Shown: piece by piece, positions 17,101 through 24,043 of the stretch | How positions within the stretch are numbered: position 1 is the first letter of the stretch | How the letters are laid out: each line of letters opens with the position of its first letter | Assembly: GCA_910579755.1 (NCBI GenBank) | Contig: CAJTVB010000001.1 | Coordinates: 162,512 to 226,511, forward strand | DNA from: an uncultured Acetatifactor sp. | GTDB taxonomy: Bacteria > Bacillota > Clostridia > Lachnospirales > Lachnospiraceae | DNA length: 64,000 nucleotides | Direction: 5' to 3' | Notes under the pieces: model-generated | The model's database searches: none | Told to the model about the DNA's origin: nothing | The model's input: the letters and a program-made list of their open reading frames with translations, nothing else | Position numbers and translations under genes: made by a program

Positions 17101-17734
17101 CCTGAAGGATCAGATCCGGAAGCTGGGCGACGTGAATGTGAACGCCATTGAGGATTACAAAAACCTGATGGAGCGGTTTACCTTTATGAAGACCCAGCGG
17201 GACGACCTGGTGGAGGCGGAGAAGACACTGGAGGACATTATTCAGGAGCTGGACAGTGCCATGAGAAAGCAGTTTACCGAAAAGTTTGCGGAGATTACAA
17301 AGGAATTTGACAAGGTGTTCAAGGAGCTTTTCGGCGGGGGAAAGGGCACGCTGGAGCTGATGGAGGATGAAGATATTCTGGAGGCCGGCATCCGCATTAT
17401 CGCCCAGCCTCCCGGGAAAAAGCTGCAGAACATGATGCAGCTGTCCGGTGGAGAGAAGGCCCTGACAGCCATCTCGCTGCTGTTTGCGATTCAGAACCTG
17501 AAGCCTTCGCCTTTTTGTCTGCTGGACGAGATCGAGGCCGCCCTTGATGATTCCAATGTGGGACGCTTTGCCAAGTATCTGCACAAGCTGACCAAAAATA
17601 CACAGTTTATTGTTATTACCCACAGAAGAGGCACTATGGAACAGGTGGATCGCCTGTATGGCATCACCATGCAGGAAAAAGGAGTATCCACGCTGGTCAG
17701 CGTGAACCTGATCGATAAGGAGCTGGAGGATTGA
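14174..17734 (+). CDS. smc: Chromosome segregation protein SMC
   Basis: Condensin-like ATPase that organises and segregates the chromosome with ScpA/ScpB. At 1186 residues it is full length. Walker A GIVGPNGSGKSNVADAVRWV lies at about 28-47; long coiled coils run about 165-500 and 680-1000; the hinge is about 515-665 (GVVADIIKVEKKYETAIETA onward, with GGAISGG); the ABC signature QLSGGEKALTAISLLFA is at about 1089 and Walker B CLLDEIEAALDD at about 1114. The start overlaps rnc. The internal reading frames on the other strand are shadows of the repetitive coiled coil. Confidence 0.97.
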   Translation: MYLKSIEVQGFKSFANKINFQFHNGITGIVGPNGSGKSNVADAVRWVLGEQRVKQLRGASMQDVIFSGTENRKPLSCAYVAITLDNGDHQLAIDFEEVTVARRIYRSGESEYLINGSPCRLKDVNELFYDTGIGKEGYSIIGQGQIDKILSGKPEERRELFDEAAGIVKFKRRKAAAQTKLENEKQNLVRVNDILSELEKQTGPLEKQSETAKVYLRKKEELKTLDVNMFLLENVRLREQLQGMEEKYGIAESELTGVNEKYEGIKEEYQQIQEEIEGLEAAIELARSSVTDTGLLRGKLEGEMNVLKEQINSAHGSEAHLTSRRNTLREEIASKEQDRDQILQEKDRAESQLTEIAGEAGRARKELEEIHEKIAGLNTRIETGKNTIIDALNQRAAIKSKLGRFDTMMEQENIRRAELNSRLLRAKADEAAREETVRKLEAEFQAVTEELNRMNEKQAGVEQELGDIRETLTKKDAGLREAQSAYHMEKSRLEALSNLTERYEGYGGSVKKVMEQKEKEKGIIGVVADIIKVEKKYETAIETALGGNIQNIVTDNEETAKRMIGFLKTNRLGRATFLPLTSITRHQEFKNSGALSEKGVIGLADELVRTEDTYRDVAKAMLGRILVVDNVDNAVKIARKYEYGIRMVTLEGELLVPGGAISGGAFKNNSNLLGRRREIDELEKSVKKLLLAIDKSNREIDETKAKRNQLRMSLEALKADIQRKSIEQNTARLNIGQTRERIQEEVEGAASLKLEEKEIEGRIFQIKNDKESAQKELAESEALEAGVQEQIAEFQQELEIHRSQETEASTRVSQWELKVEKMRQESGFKQTNVDRIQEELGRCRSELEEILEALEANRQEIEQKSQNVAQIQKTIEASYDTQNESEVKLKENTARKEELSSRQKSFFQRREELAENKTSLEKEVYRLNIQKEKLEEAMESQINYMWDEYEITLSDAAALRDESMTDLAAMKKEIASLKDQIRKLGDVNVNAIEDYKNLMERFTFMKTQRDDLVEAEKTLEDIIQELDSAMRKQFTEKFAEITKEFDKVFKELFGGGKGTLELMEDEDILEAGIRIIAQPPGKKLQNMMQLSGGEKALTAISLLFAIQNLKPSPFCLLDEIEAALDDSNVGRFAKYLHKLTKNTQFIVITHRRGTMEQVDRLYGITMQEKGVSTLVSVNLIDKELED

Positions 17735-17750
17735 TAAGGGGGATATCGGG

Positions 17751-18677
17751 ATGAGCGAGGAAAAAAAGGGTTTTTTTGCCAGGCTGAAGGCAGGTCTTGC
17801 CAAAACCAGAGATAACATTGTCAGGGGGATCGATTCGGTATTCAGCGGTTTTTCCGCCATTGATGATGATTTTTACGAGGAATTGGAAGAAATATTGATC
17901 ATGGGCGACATCGGTGTCAATGCCACTACCCGGATTATAGAGCGTTTAAAAGGGCAGATCAAGGAGAGACATATTAAGGAGCCGTCGGAATGCAAACAGC
18001 TGCTGATCGAAGGGATCCGGGAGCAGATGCGGGTGGACGATACGGCTTACGAATTTGAAAAGGAGCAGTCCGTGATCCTGGTGATCGGCGTCAACGGTGT
18101 GGGAAAGACTACTTCCGTAGGGAAGCTTGCGGGCAAGCTGAAGGATCAGGGAAAGCGTGTGTTGATTGCCGCTGCGGATACCTTTCGTGCCGCCGCAGGC
18201 GATCAGCTGGCAGAATGGGCCAGACGGGCCGATGTTCCCATGGTGGGAGGAAGCGAAGGCGCGGATCCCGCCAGTGTTGTATTCGATGCGGTCAACGCCG
18301 CAAAGGCCAGAGGCGTGGATGTGCTGTTGATTGACACGGCGGGCCGTCTTCACAACAAAAAGAACCTTATGGAGGAGCTGCGTAAGATCAACCGCATCAT
18401 TGACAGGGAATACCCCGGAGTGCACCGGGAAAACCTGATCGTGCTGGATGGGACCACAGGACAGAATGCCCTGGTGCAGGCCAGAGAATTTGGGGAAGTG
18501 GCCGATCTGACAGGAATTATTCTGACGAAAATGGATGGTACGGCGAAAGGCGGAATCGCTGTTGCGATTCAGTCAGAGCTGAACGTGCCTGTGAAATATA
18601 TCGGGGTGGGAGAGACCATTGACGATTTGCAGAAATTTGACTCCGATGATTTTGTGAATGCGTTGTTTGAGATATAA
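17751..18677 (+). CDS. ftsY: Signal recognition particle receptor FtsY
   Basis: Membrane-associated GTPase that docks SRP-ribosome complexes at the translocon, the partner of Ffh encoded at 21471. The 308-residue protein has a short N-terminal basic region rather than the long acidic A domain of E. coli, an N domain, then G1 VIGVNGVGKTTSVGKLAGKL at about 110-130, DTFRAAAGDQL, G3 DTAGR near 194 and G4 TKMDGTAKGG near 258. GGGGGATAT precedes the ATG. It follows smc by 16 bases in the rnc-smc-ftsY operon. Confidence 0.97.
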   Translation: MSEEKKGFFARLKAGLAKTRDNIVRGIDSVFSGFSAIDDDFYEELEEILIMGDIGVNATTRIIERLKGQIKERHIKEPSECKQLLIEGIREQMRVDDTAYEFEKEQSVILVIGVNGVGKTTSVGKLAGKLKDQGKRVLIAAADTFRAAAGDQLAEWARRADVPMVGGSEGADPASVVFDAVNAAKARGVDVLLIDTAGRLHNKKNLMEELRKINRIIDREYPGVHRENLIVLDGTTGQNALVQAREFGEVADLTGIILTKMDGTAKGGIAVAIQSELNVPVKYIGVGETIDDLQKFDSDDFVNALFEI

Positions 18678-18691
18678 GAAGGGAAAAGAAG

Positions 18692-19915
18692 ATGGAAGAA
18701 CAAATGCTGACATTGGAGAAATTTGAAGAGGCTTCGGAGACAGTCCGGAAGGTGACGCTGGAGACAAAGCTGATATTCAGTGACTTTCTCAGTGCCCAGA
18801 CAGGGGGAAGGGTATATCTTAAGCCGGAAAACATGCAGTTTACAGGGGCATATAAGGTACGCGGGGCATACTATAAGATGAGTACTCTGACGGAAGAAGA
18901 ACGGGGAAGAGGACTGATTACGGCTTCTGCGGGAAATCATGCCCAGGGCGTGGCGTACGCCGCCAAATATTACGGGGCAAAGGCCACTATTGTCATGCCT
19001 ACCACCACACCTTTGATCAAGGTGAACCGCACCAAGGGCTATGGCGCAGAGGTGGTGCTTTACGGAGACGTGTATGATGAGGCCTGTGCGAAGGCCTATG
19101 AGCTGGCGCAGGAGCACGGCTATACCTTTATTCATCCCTTTGACGATCTGGCCGTTGCCACGGGGCAGGGAACCATCGCCATGGAAATTGTGAAGGAGCT
19201 GCCCCTGGTGGATTATATTCTTGTGCCCATCGGCGGAGGCGGCCTGGCCACGGGCGTGTCCACTTTGGCGAAGCTTTTGAATCCTAAGATCAAGGTTATC
19301 GGTGTGGAGCCGGCGGAGGCAAACTGTATGCAGGTGTCTCTGCAGGAGGGCCGGGTGGTGACACTGCCCGGAGTGAATACCATAGCCGACGGAACAGCGG
19401 TAAAAACCCCGGGAGGCAAGCTTTTTCCTTACATCCAGAAAAATCTGGATGATATCATCACGGTAAAGGATGAAGAGCTGGTGGTGGCCTTTCTGGATAT
19501 GGTGGAAAATCACAAAATGGTGGTGGAAAATTCAGGGCTGCTTTCGGTGGCAGCCTTAAAGCAGCTGAAGGCGGCCGATAAGCGGATTGTCTGCATCCTA
19601 AGCGGGGGGAATATGGATGTGATCACCATGTCCTCTGTGGTGCAGCAGGGACTGATTATCCGGGACAGAATTTTTACGGTGTCCGTGCTTCTTCCCGATA
19701 AGCCGGGAGAGTTGTGGCGTGTGTCCGGCATCATAGCAGGTGTCAACGGAAATGTTATTAAGCTGGAGCATAATCAGTTTGTTTCCATCAACAGAAATTC
19801 CGCCGTAGAGCTTCGGATTACCATGGAGGCATTCGGTACGGAGCACAAGAACCGGATTATTGAGGCATTGGAACAGGAGGGGTACTGTCCCAGACTTGTG
19901 CAGACAAATATATAA
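18692..19915 (+). CDS. ilvA: Threonine ammonia-lyase
   Basis: PLP enzyme that deaminates threonine to 2-oxobutanoate, for isoleucine synthesis or for threonine catabolism. In the 407-residue protein Lys55 in NMQFTGAYKVRGA is the Schiff-base lysine, ASAGNHAQGVAYAA is near 85, VPIGGGGLATGVS near 177 binds the phosphate, and about residues 330-407 form an ACT-like regulatory domain (VSVLLPDKPGELWRVSGIIA). The length with one ACT domain is that of the short TdcB/IlvA-type enzymes of clostridia; which role applies cannot be decided. No T-box or leader is present: it lies 14 bases after ftsY and ends at a strong terminator. Confidence 0.93.
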   Translation: MEEQMLTLEKFEEASETVRKVTLETKLIFSDFLSAQTGGRVYLKPENMQFTGAYKVRGAYYKMSTLTEEERGRGLITASAGNHAQGVAYAAKYYGAKATIVMPTTTPLIKVNRTKGYGAEVVLYGDVYDEACAKAYELAQEHGYTFIHPFDDLAVATGQGTIAMEIVKELPLVDYILVPIGGGGLATGVSTLAKLLNPKIKVIGVEPAEANCMQVSLQEGRVVTLPGVNTIADGTAVKTPGGKLFPYIQKNLDDIITVKDEELVVAFLDMVENHKMVVENSGLLSVAALKQLKAADKRIVCILSGGNMDVITMSSVVQQGLIIRDRIFTVSVLLPDKPGELWRVSGIIAGVNGNVIKLEHNQFVSINRNSAVELRITMEAFGTEHKNRIIEALEQEGYCPRLVQTNI

Positions 19916-19954
19916 TATTGCTTTTTTTGAAAAGAAGTGGAGTTTTTCACCGAT

Positions 19955-19985
19955 AAAAGCCGCATATTAAGAATATGCGGCTTTT
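19955..19985 (+). terminator. Strong terminator after ilvA
   Basis: AAAAGCCGCATATT (19955-19968) and AATATGCGGCTTTT (19972-19985) are a perfect 14-bp stem with the loop AAG. It closes the rnc-smc-ftsY-ilvA transcript, and the next gene starts only 18 bases later. Confidence 0.9.
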
Positions 19986-20002
19986 GAAATGGAGGTATGG
20001 AA

Positions 20003-20920
20003 ATGTCAGCGAATGAGAGCAGAAAACCACAGGAAGCAGAAAAAACTTCCCAAAGACAAAATAAGTCCTTTGGCCAGCAAATAAGAGACTATGGGATCAT
20101 TACCGTGGCATCGCTTATTTATGCCGTGGCGGTGAGTCTGTTTCTGGATCCCAATTCCCTGGCTCCCGGCGGAGTTACGGGTATCGCCATCATTATGAAC
20201 CGTCTGACAGGGGTGGAAACGGGAACCTGGGTGCTTTTTATCAATATTCCCATTATAGCCCTGGGGACCTGGAAATTTGGGCTTCGCTTTATTATGTCCA
20301 CTATGTACTGCACGGCGGTGACTTCTTTTTTTATCAATCTTCTTTCTCCCCTGGAGGCACTGACCTCAGACCGGTTTTTGGCGGCATTGGTGGGAGGAGC
20401 CATGATGGCGGTGGGATTAGGGCTGGTGTTTAAGACAGGATCCACCACCGGAGGAACCGATATTATTGTGAAGCTTTTGAGACTTCGCTTTCCGTATTTA
20501 AAAACAGGAGTTCTTTTTCTGATCACAGACGCCATAATCGTAACTGTTTCAGGCTTTGTATTTCAGAATGTGGATGTGGCTCTGTATGCCGGACTGGTGG
20601 TGGTGGTCAATTCCCTTCTGGTGGATGTGGTTCTGTACGGAAGGGACGGGGCAAAGCTGCTGTTTATTATCAGCGACGGACATGAAGCGATCACGAAACG
20701 CCTTCTGGAGGAGCTGGATATCGGCGTAACCCATATCTTTGGCACTGGCGCCTATAGCGGAAAGGAGAAAAAGGTTATAATGTGTGTCATGAAAAAGCAG
20801 ATATCTCCAAAGGCAGAGGAGATTGTCCGCCAGGAGGATCCGGCGGCTTTTATGATTGTTACCAGCGCCACAGAGATATTCGGTGAGGGGTACAAAAACA
20901 TTTTCAGTGAAAAAATCTGA
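20003..20920 (+). CDS. YitT family membrane protein (DUF161/DUF2179)
   Basis: About 305 residues. After a hydrophilic N-terminus of about 30 residues come five or six membrane helices (for example IITVASLIYAVAVSLFLD, LAPGGVTGIAIIMNRLTG, LVGGAMMAVGLGLVFKTGST, TGVLFLITDAIIVTVSGFVF and YAGLVVVVNSLLVDVVLYG), then a C-terminal cytoplasmic DUF2179 domain (about 225-285) with GTGAYSGKEKKVIMCVMKK. TGSTTGGTDII is a family hallmark. The transported substrate of YitT proteins is unknown. ATG 20003 is chosen: GGAGG (19991-19995) is seven bases away but only one base from the ATG at 19997. Confidence 0.9.
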   Translation: MSANESRKPQEAEKTSQRQNKSFGQQIRDYGIITVASLIYAVAVSLFLDPNSLAPGGVTGIAIIMNRLTGVETGTWVLFINIPIIALGTWKFGLRFIMSTMYCTAVTSFFINLLSPLEALTSDRFLAALVGGAMMAVGLGLVFKTGSTTGGTDIIVKLLRLRFPYLKTGVLFLITDAIIVTVSGFVFQNVDVALYAGLVVVVNSLLVDVVLYGRDGAKLLFIISDGHEAITKRLLEELDIGVTHIFGTGAYSGKEKKVIMCVMKKQISPKAEEIVRQEDPAAFMIVTSATEIFGEGYKNIFSEKI

Positions 20921-20931
20921 GGATTGCATAC

Positions 20932-20955
20932 GTGTCAAGAAAAAATACTTGACAC
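20932..20955. promoter_or_regulatory. Palindromic operator-like site at ylxM promoter
   Basis: GTGTCAAG (20932-20939) and CTTGACAC (20948-20955) are perfect inverted arms around AAAAAATA. The right arm contains the whole -35 hexamer of the ylxM promoter, so a bound protein would block it. No T-run follows, so a terminator for the upstream gene is less likely. Confidence 0.5.
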
Positions 20956-20977
20956 CTGGCGGGGCGTGTAGTATCCT
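20949..20977 (+). promoter_or_regulatory. Promoter of ylxM-ffh operon
   Basis: TTGACA (20949-20954), 17 bases, TATCCT (20972-20977); ylxM starts 19 bases after the -10 box. Confidence 0.7.
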
Positions 20978-20995
20978 TTGTAAGGTGGTTGAAGC

Positions 20996-21361
20996 ATGGA
21001 CAGAATTTTTGAACAGACACTGTTGTATGATTTTTATGGCGAACTGCTGACTCCCCATCAGCAGAAGATTTATGAGGAAGCGGTTTTTAATGATATGTCT
21101 TTGGGCGAGATCGCCGAAGAGTACGGCATCAGCCGGCAAGGAGTCCATGATCTGATCCGCAGGTGCGGCAGGACTCTGCAGGATTATGAGAGCAAGCTCC
21201 ACCTGGCGGAGCGATTTGTCAGTGCCAAGGAGAAGGTTACACAGATTGCGGAGCTGACAAAGGAAAATTCCCGGTCCGGTGCGGAGGGAGAAGATTCTGA
21301 CACCGTGGAACGGATGGAGCAGATCCGGCTTCTCTGCCAGGAGCTTTTGAAGGAGCTGTAG
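20996..21361 (+). CDS. ylxM: YlxM/p13-like putative helix-turn-helix protein
   Basis: 121 residues of the UPF0122 (YlxM) family, which is nearly always next to ffh. The N-terminal 70 residues resemble sigma-70 region 4: LTPHQQKIYEEAVFNDMSLG, then the helix-turn-helix EIAEEYGISRQGVHDLIRRC. The C-terminus is acidic. In streptococci and Bacillus YlxM is linked to the SRP pathway. AAGGTGG lies before the ATG. The promoter just upstream carries a perfect palindrome, which a DNA-binding protein such as YlxM itself might recognise (inference). Confidence 0.93.
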   Translation: MDRIFEQTLLYDFYGELLTPHQQKIYEEAVFNDMSLGEIAEEYGISRQGVHDLIRRCGRTLQDYESKLHLAERFVSAKEKVTQIAELTKENSRSGAEGEDSDTVERMEQIRLLCQELLKEL

Positions 21362-21470
21362 CGGGAAGAATAGTTGGAACAGGCGGAGCAAGGCAGATTT
21401 TCCGGATTTACTCATCCCTGATCCCGGGCATGAGATAGTCCGAAGATATGATACCCATAAGGAGTCGCAG

Positions 21471-22835
21471 GTGGCATTTGAAAGTTTAACGGAAAAACTA
21501 CAGAATGTATTTAAGAATTTAAGGAGCAAGGGCCGGCTGACGGAGGAGGATGTAAAGACAGCGCTGAAGGAAGTAAAAATGGCACTTCTGGAGGCGGATG
21601 TGAATTTCCGTGTGGTGAAGCAGTTTGTCAAGGCGGTGGAAGAGCGTGCCGTGGGACAGGACGTGATGAACGGCCTGAACCCGGGACAGATGGTGATCAA
21701 GATCGTAAATGAGGAGATGATCGCCTTGATGGGAAGCGAAACCACCGAGATTGCCATGCAGCCCGGCAAGGCAGTGACGGTTATTATGATGGCCGGCCTT
21801 CAGGGCGCCGGCAAAACCACTGCCACGGCCAAGATTGCGGGAAAGCTTAAGACAAAGGGCAAGAAATCCCTTCTGGCAGCCTGTGATGTTTACAGGCCCG
21901 CCGCCGTGGAGCAGCTGCAGATCAACGGCAAAAAAATGGATGTGGACGTGTTTTCCATGGGGACGGACCACCGGCCTGTGGAGATAGCGCTGGAAGCAGT
22001 GGCCTATGCGCAGAAGAACGGACATAACGTGGTGATCCTGGATACTGCAGGGCGTCTGCACATCGATGAGGATATGATGCAGGAGCTGCAGGAGATCAAG
22101 GAAAAGGTCAGCGTTCATCAGACCCTGTTGGTGGTGGATGCCATGACCGGTCAGGACGCCGTCAATGTGGCCAGAGAATTTGATGAAAAAGTAGGCATAG
22201 ACGGGGTGGTCCTTTCCAAAATGGACGGTGATACCCGAGGCGGTGCGGCTCTTTCCATTAAGGCCGTCACCGGAAAACCCATCCTGTATGTGAGCATGGG
22301 GGAAAAGCTCTCCGATATGGAGCAGTTTTATCCGGACCGGATGGCTAACCGGATTCTGGGTATGGGAGATGTGCTGTCTCTGATTGAAAAGGCTCAGGAG
22401 AGCATTGATCTGGATGAAGAGAAGAGCCGGGATATGGCTGGCCGCATGAAGAAGGGTAAGTTTGACTTTGAAGATTACCTGGAGAGCATGAGGCAGATGC
22501 GGAATATGGGCGGTTTGTCCAGCATATTGGGAATGCTGCCGGGAATGGGAGGCCGCGGGGCTGATTTGGAATCCATGGTGGATGAAAAGCAGCTGAAGCA
22601 CATGGAGGCTGTAGTGCTTTCCATGACAAAGCAGGAGCGCAGGAATCCCAAGCTTCTGAATCCGCAGAGAAAGCACCGCATTGCCAGGGGAGCCGGTGTG
22701 GACATCGCAGTGGTGAATCGGTTTATCAAGCAGTTTGAACAGGCTCAAAAGATGATGAAGCAGTTTGGCGGAGGAAAGAAAGGCCGCGGCAGGTTTGGAG
22801 GCTTCCCGGGCATGGGAGGCAGGCTTCCTTTTTAA
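21471..22835 (+). CDS. ffh: Signal recognition particle protein Ffh
   Basis: GTPase and RNA-binding subunit of the signal recognition particle, which brings membrane and secreted nascent chains to FtsY. The 454-residue protein starts with GTG behind AAGGAG (21459-21464). The N domain is residues 1-90; G1 GLQGAGKTTATAKIAGKLK is near 108, ACDVYRPAAVEQL near 140, G3 DTAGRL near 188 and G4 SKMDGDTRGG near 246. The methionine-rich M domain (about 300-433, MRQMRNMGGLSSILGMLPGM) binds signal peptides and 4.5S RNA. A glycine-rich basic tail KKGRGRFGGFPGMGG ends the protein. The SRP RNA gene itself is not in the window. Confidence 0.97.
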   Translation: MAFESLTEKLQNVFKNLRSKGRLTEEDVKTALKEVKMALLEADVNFRVVKQFVKAVEERAVGQDVMNGLNPGQMVIKIVNEEMIALMGSETTEIAMQPGKAVTVIMMAGLQGAGKTTATAKIAGKLKTKGKKSLLAACDVYRPAAVEQLQINGKKMDVDVFSMGTDHRPVEIALEAVAYAQKNGHNVVILDTAGRLHIDEDMMQELQEIKEKVSVHQTLLVVDAMTGQDAVNVAREFDEKVGIDGVVLSKMDGDTRGGAALSIKAVTGKPILYVSMGEKLSDMEQFYPDRMANRILGMGDVLSLIEKAQESIDLDEEKSRDMAGRMKKGKFDFEDYLESMRQMRNMGGLSSILGMLPGMGGRGADLESMVDEKQLKHMEAVVLSMTKQERRNPKLLNPQRKHRIARGAGVDIAVVNRFIKQFEQAQKMMKQFGGGKKGRGRFGGFPGMGGRLPF

Positions 22836-22921
22836 AGCTGGTGGATATGGGTGAACAGGTAAAATACAGGTTCCCCTTTTCATAAAAATATTAACATGTA
22901 AATTTATGGAGGGAAAGAAAA

Positions 22922-23167
22922 ATGGCAGTAAAGATCAGATTGAGAAGAATGGGACAGAAGAAAGCTCCTTTTTATAGAATCATTGTAGCTGATTCTCGTT
23001 CTCCCAGAGACGGAAGATTTATCGAGGAGATCGGTACCTATGATCCCAGCACGGATCCCAGCACTTTCAAGATCAACGAGGAACTGGCAAAAAAATGGCT
23101 TGCCAACGGCGCTCAGCCTACGGAGGTGGTAGGAAAGCTTTTCAAGGCTGCCGGCATCGAAAAATAA
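22922..23167 (+). CDS. rpsP: 30S ribosomal protein S16
   Basis: 81 residues with the standard S16 start AVKIRLRRMGQKKAPFYRII, followed by VADSRSPRDGRFIEEIGTYD. GGAGGGAAAGAAA precedes the ATG. It opens the conserved rpsP-khpA-rimM-trmD-rplS cluster, here directly downstream of ffh. Confidence 0.98.
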   Translation: MAVKIRLRRMGQKKAPFYRIIVADSRSPRDGRFIEEIGTYDPSTDPSTFKINEELAKKWLANGAQPTEVVGKLFKAAGIEK

Positions 23168-23191
23168 AATTTGATTCTTTGGAGGTGGCTT

Positions 23192-23419
23192 ATGAAGGAA
23201 TTAGTGGAAGTTATCGCAAAAGCGCTTGTGGACAATCCTGATGAAGTTGTTGTAACTGAAAAAACAGAAAATAAGAATACGGTCATCGAACTTCATGTAG
23301 CTGCATCCGATATGGGCAAGGTTATCGGTAAACAGGGAAAGATCGCAAAGGCGATCCGCTCTGTAGTAAAGGCTGCATCATCCAAAGACGATATACGTGT
23401 GGATGTTGAAATCGTATAG
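23192..23419 (+). CDS. khpA: KH-domain RNA-binding protein KhpA (YlqC)
   Basis: 75 residues forming a single KH domain with the RNA-binding GxxG loop in MGKVIGKQGKIAKAIRSVV (about 40-58). KhpA pairs with KhpB/Jag in Gram-positive bacteria and affects cell elongation and sRNA or mRNA binding. ATG 23192 behind GGAGGTGG is the start; the open frame seven codons further up has no site. It lies between rpsP and rimM, its usual place. Confidence 0.95.
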   Translation: MKELVEVIAKALVDNPDEVVVTEKTENKNTVIELHVAASDMGKVIGKQGKIAKAIRSVVKAASSKDDIRVDVEIV

Positions 23420-23446
23420 GAGTGCAAGGGTGCTTCGAATATGGCG

Positions 23447-23484
23447 GGAGGGATGTGCAGATGCATATTCCTCCTTGTTTTATA
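23447..23484 (+). terminator. Intra-cluster terminator between khpA and rimM
   Basis: GGAGGGATGTGC (23447-23458) pairs over 12 bases (two wobbles) with GCATATTCCTCC (23463-23474), followed by TTGTTTTATA. It would separate ffh-rpsP-khpA from rimM-trmD or lower downstream expression. Confidence 0.75.
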
Positions 23485-23536
23485 GGGCTGAAGAAGTCTT
23501 GAGGGGCGTTTTGCAGTAAGAAGAGGGAGAAAGCTT

Positions 23537-24043
23537 ATGGAGGATTTTTTTCAAGTGGGGATCGTCACGTCTCCCCACGGTGTGCGTGGGGAGATGAAGG
23601 TGTTTCCCACCACTGATGATGCCAGACGGTTTAAGCGCCTTAAGGAGGTTATTGCCGACACGGGAAAGGAGCGGATCACACTTGAAATAGAAGGAGTCAA
23701 ATTTTTCAAAAATTTGGTCATCATAAAATTCCGGGGAATTGACAGCTGTGATGAAGCGGAAAAATACAGGAAAACTTCTCTTTTGGTTTCCAGGGAAAAT
23801 GCTGTGCGCCTGAGCCGTGACGAATATTTTATTGCTGATCTGATCGGCCTGACCGTTCAGAATGAAGAGGGCAGTGAAATCGGAGTTTTGAAGGACGTGA
23901 TGGAGACCGGAGCGAATGATGTGTATGTAATAGAGCTTCACGACGGCAGGGAGCTGCTTCTGCCCGCTATCAGACAGTGCGTGCTGCAGGTGGATGTAAA
24001 GGCTGGATTTATCAGAATACACATCCTGGAGGGGTTGTTATGA
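23537..24043 (+). CDS. rimM: Ribosome maturation factor RimM
   Basis: Assembly factor for the 30S head, acting through ribosomal protein S19. The 168-residue protein has the two usual barrels: the N-terminal half starts FFQVGIVTSPHGVRGEMKVF, and the C-terminal PRC-barrel starts RDEYFIADLIGLTVQNEEG and ends LLLPAIRQCVLQVDVKAG. GGGAGAAAGC precedes the ATG. The TGA overlaps the ATG of trmD by four bases (ATGA), so the two are translationally coupled. Confidence 0.96.
   Translation: MEDFFQVGIVTSPHGVRGEMKVFPTTDDARRFKRLKEVIADTGKERITLEIEGVKFFKNLVIIKFRGIDSCDEAEKYRKTSLLVSRENAVRLSRDEYFIADLIGLTVQNEEGSEIGVLKDVMETGANDVYVIELHDGRELLLPAIRQCVLQVDVKAGFIRIHILEGLL

Noticed and set aside
21519..22883. 454-codon minus-strand open frame
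   Set aside because: Antisense to ffh, histidine- and leucine-rich, with no recognisable domain.
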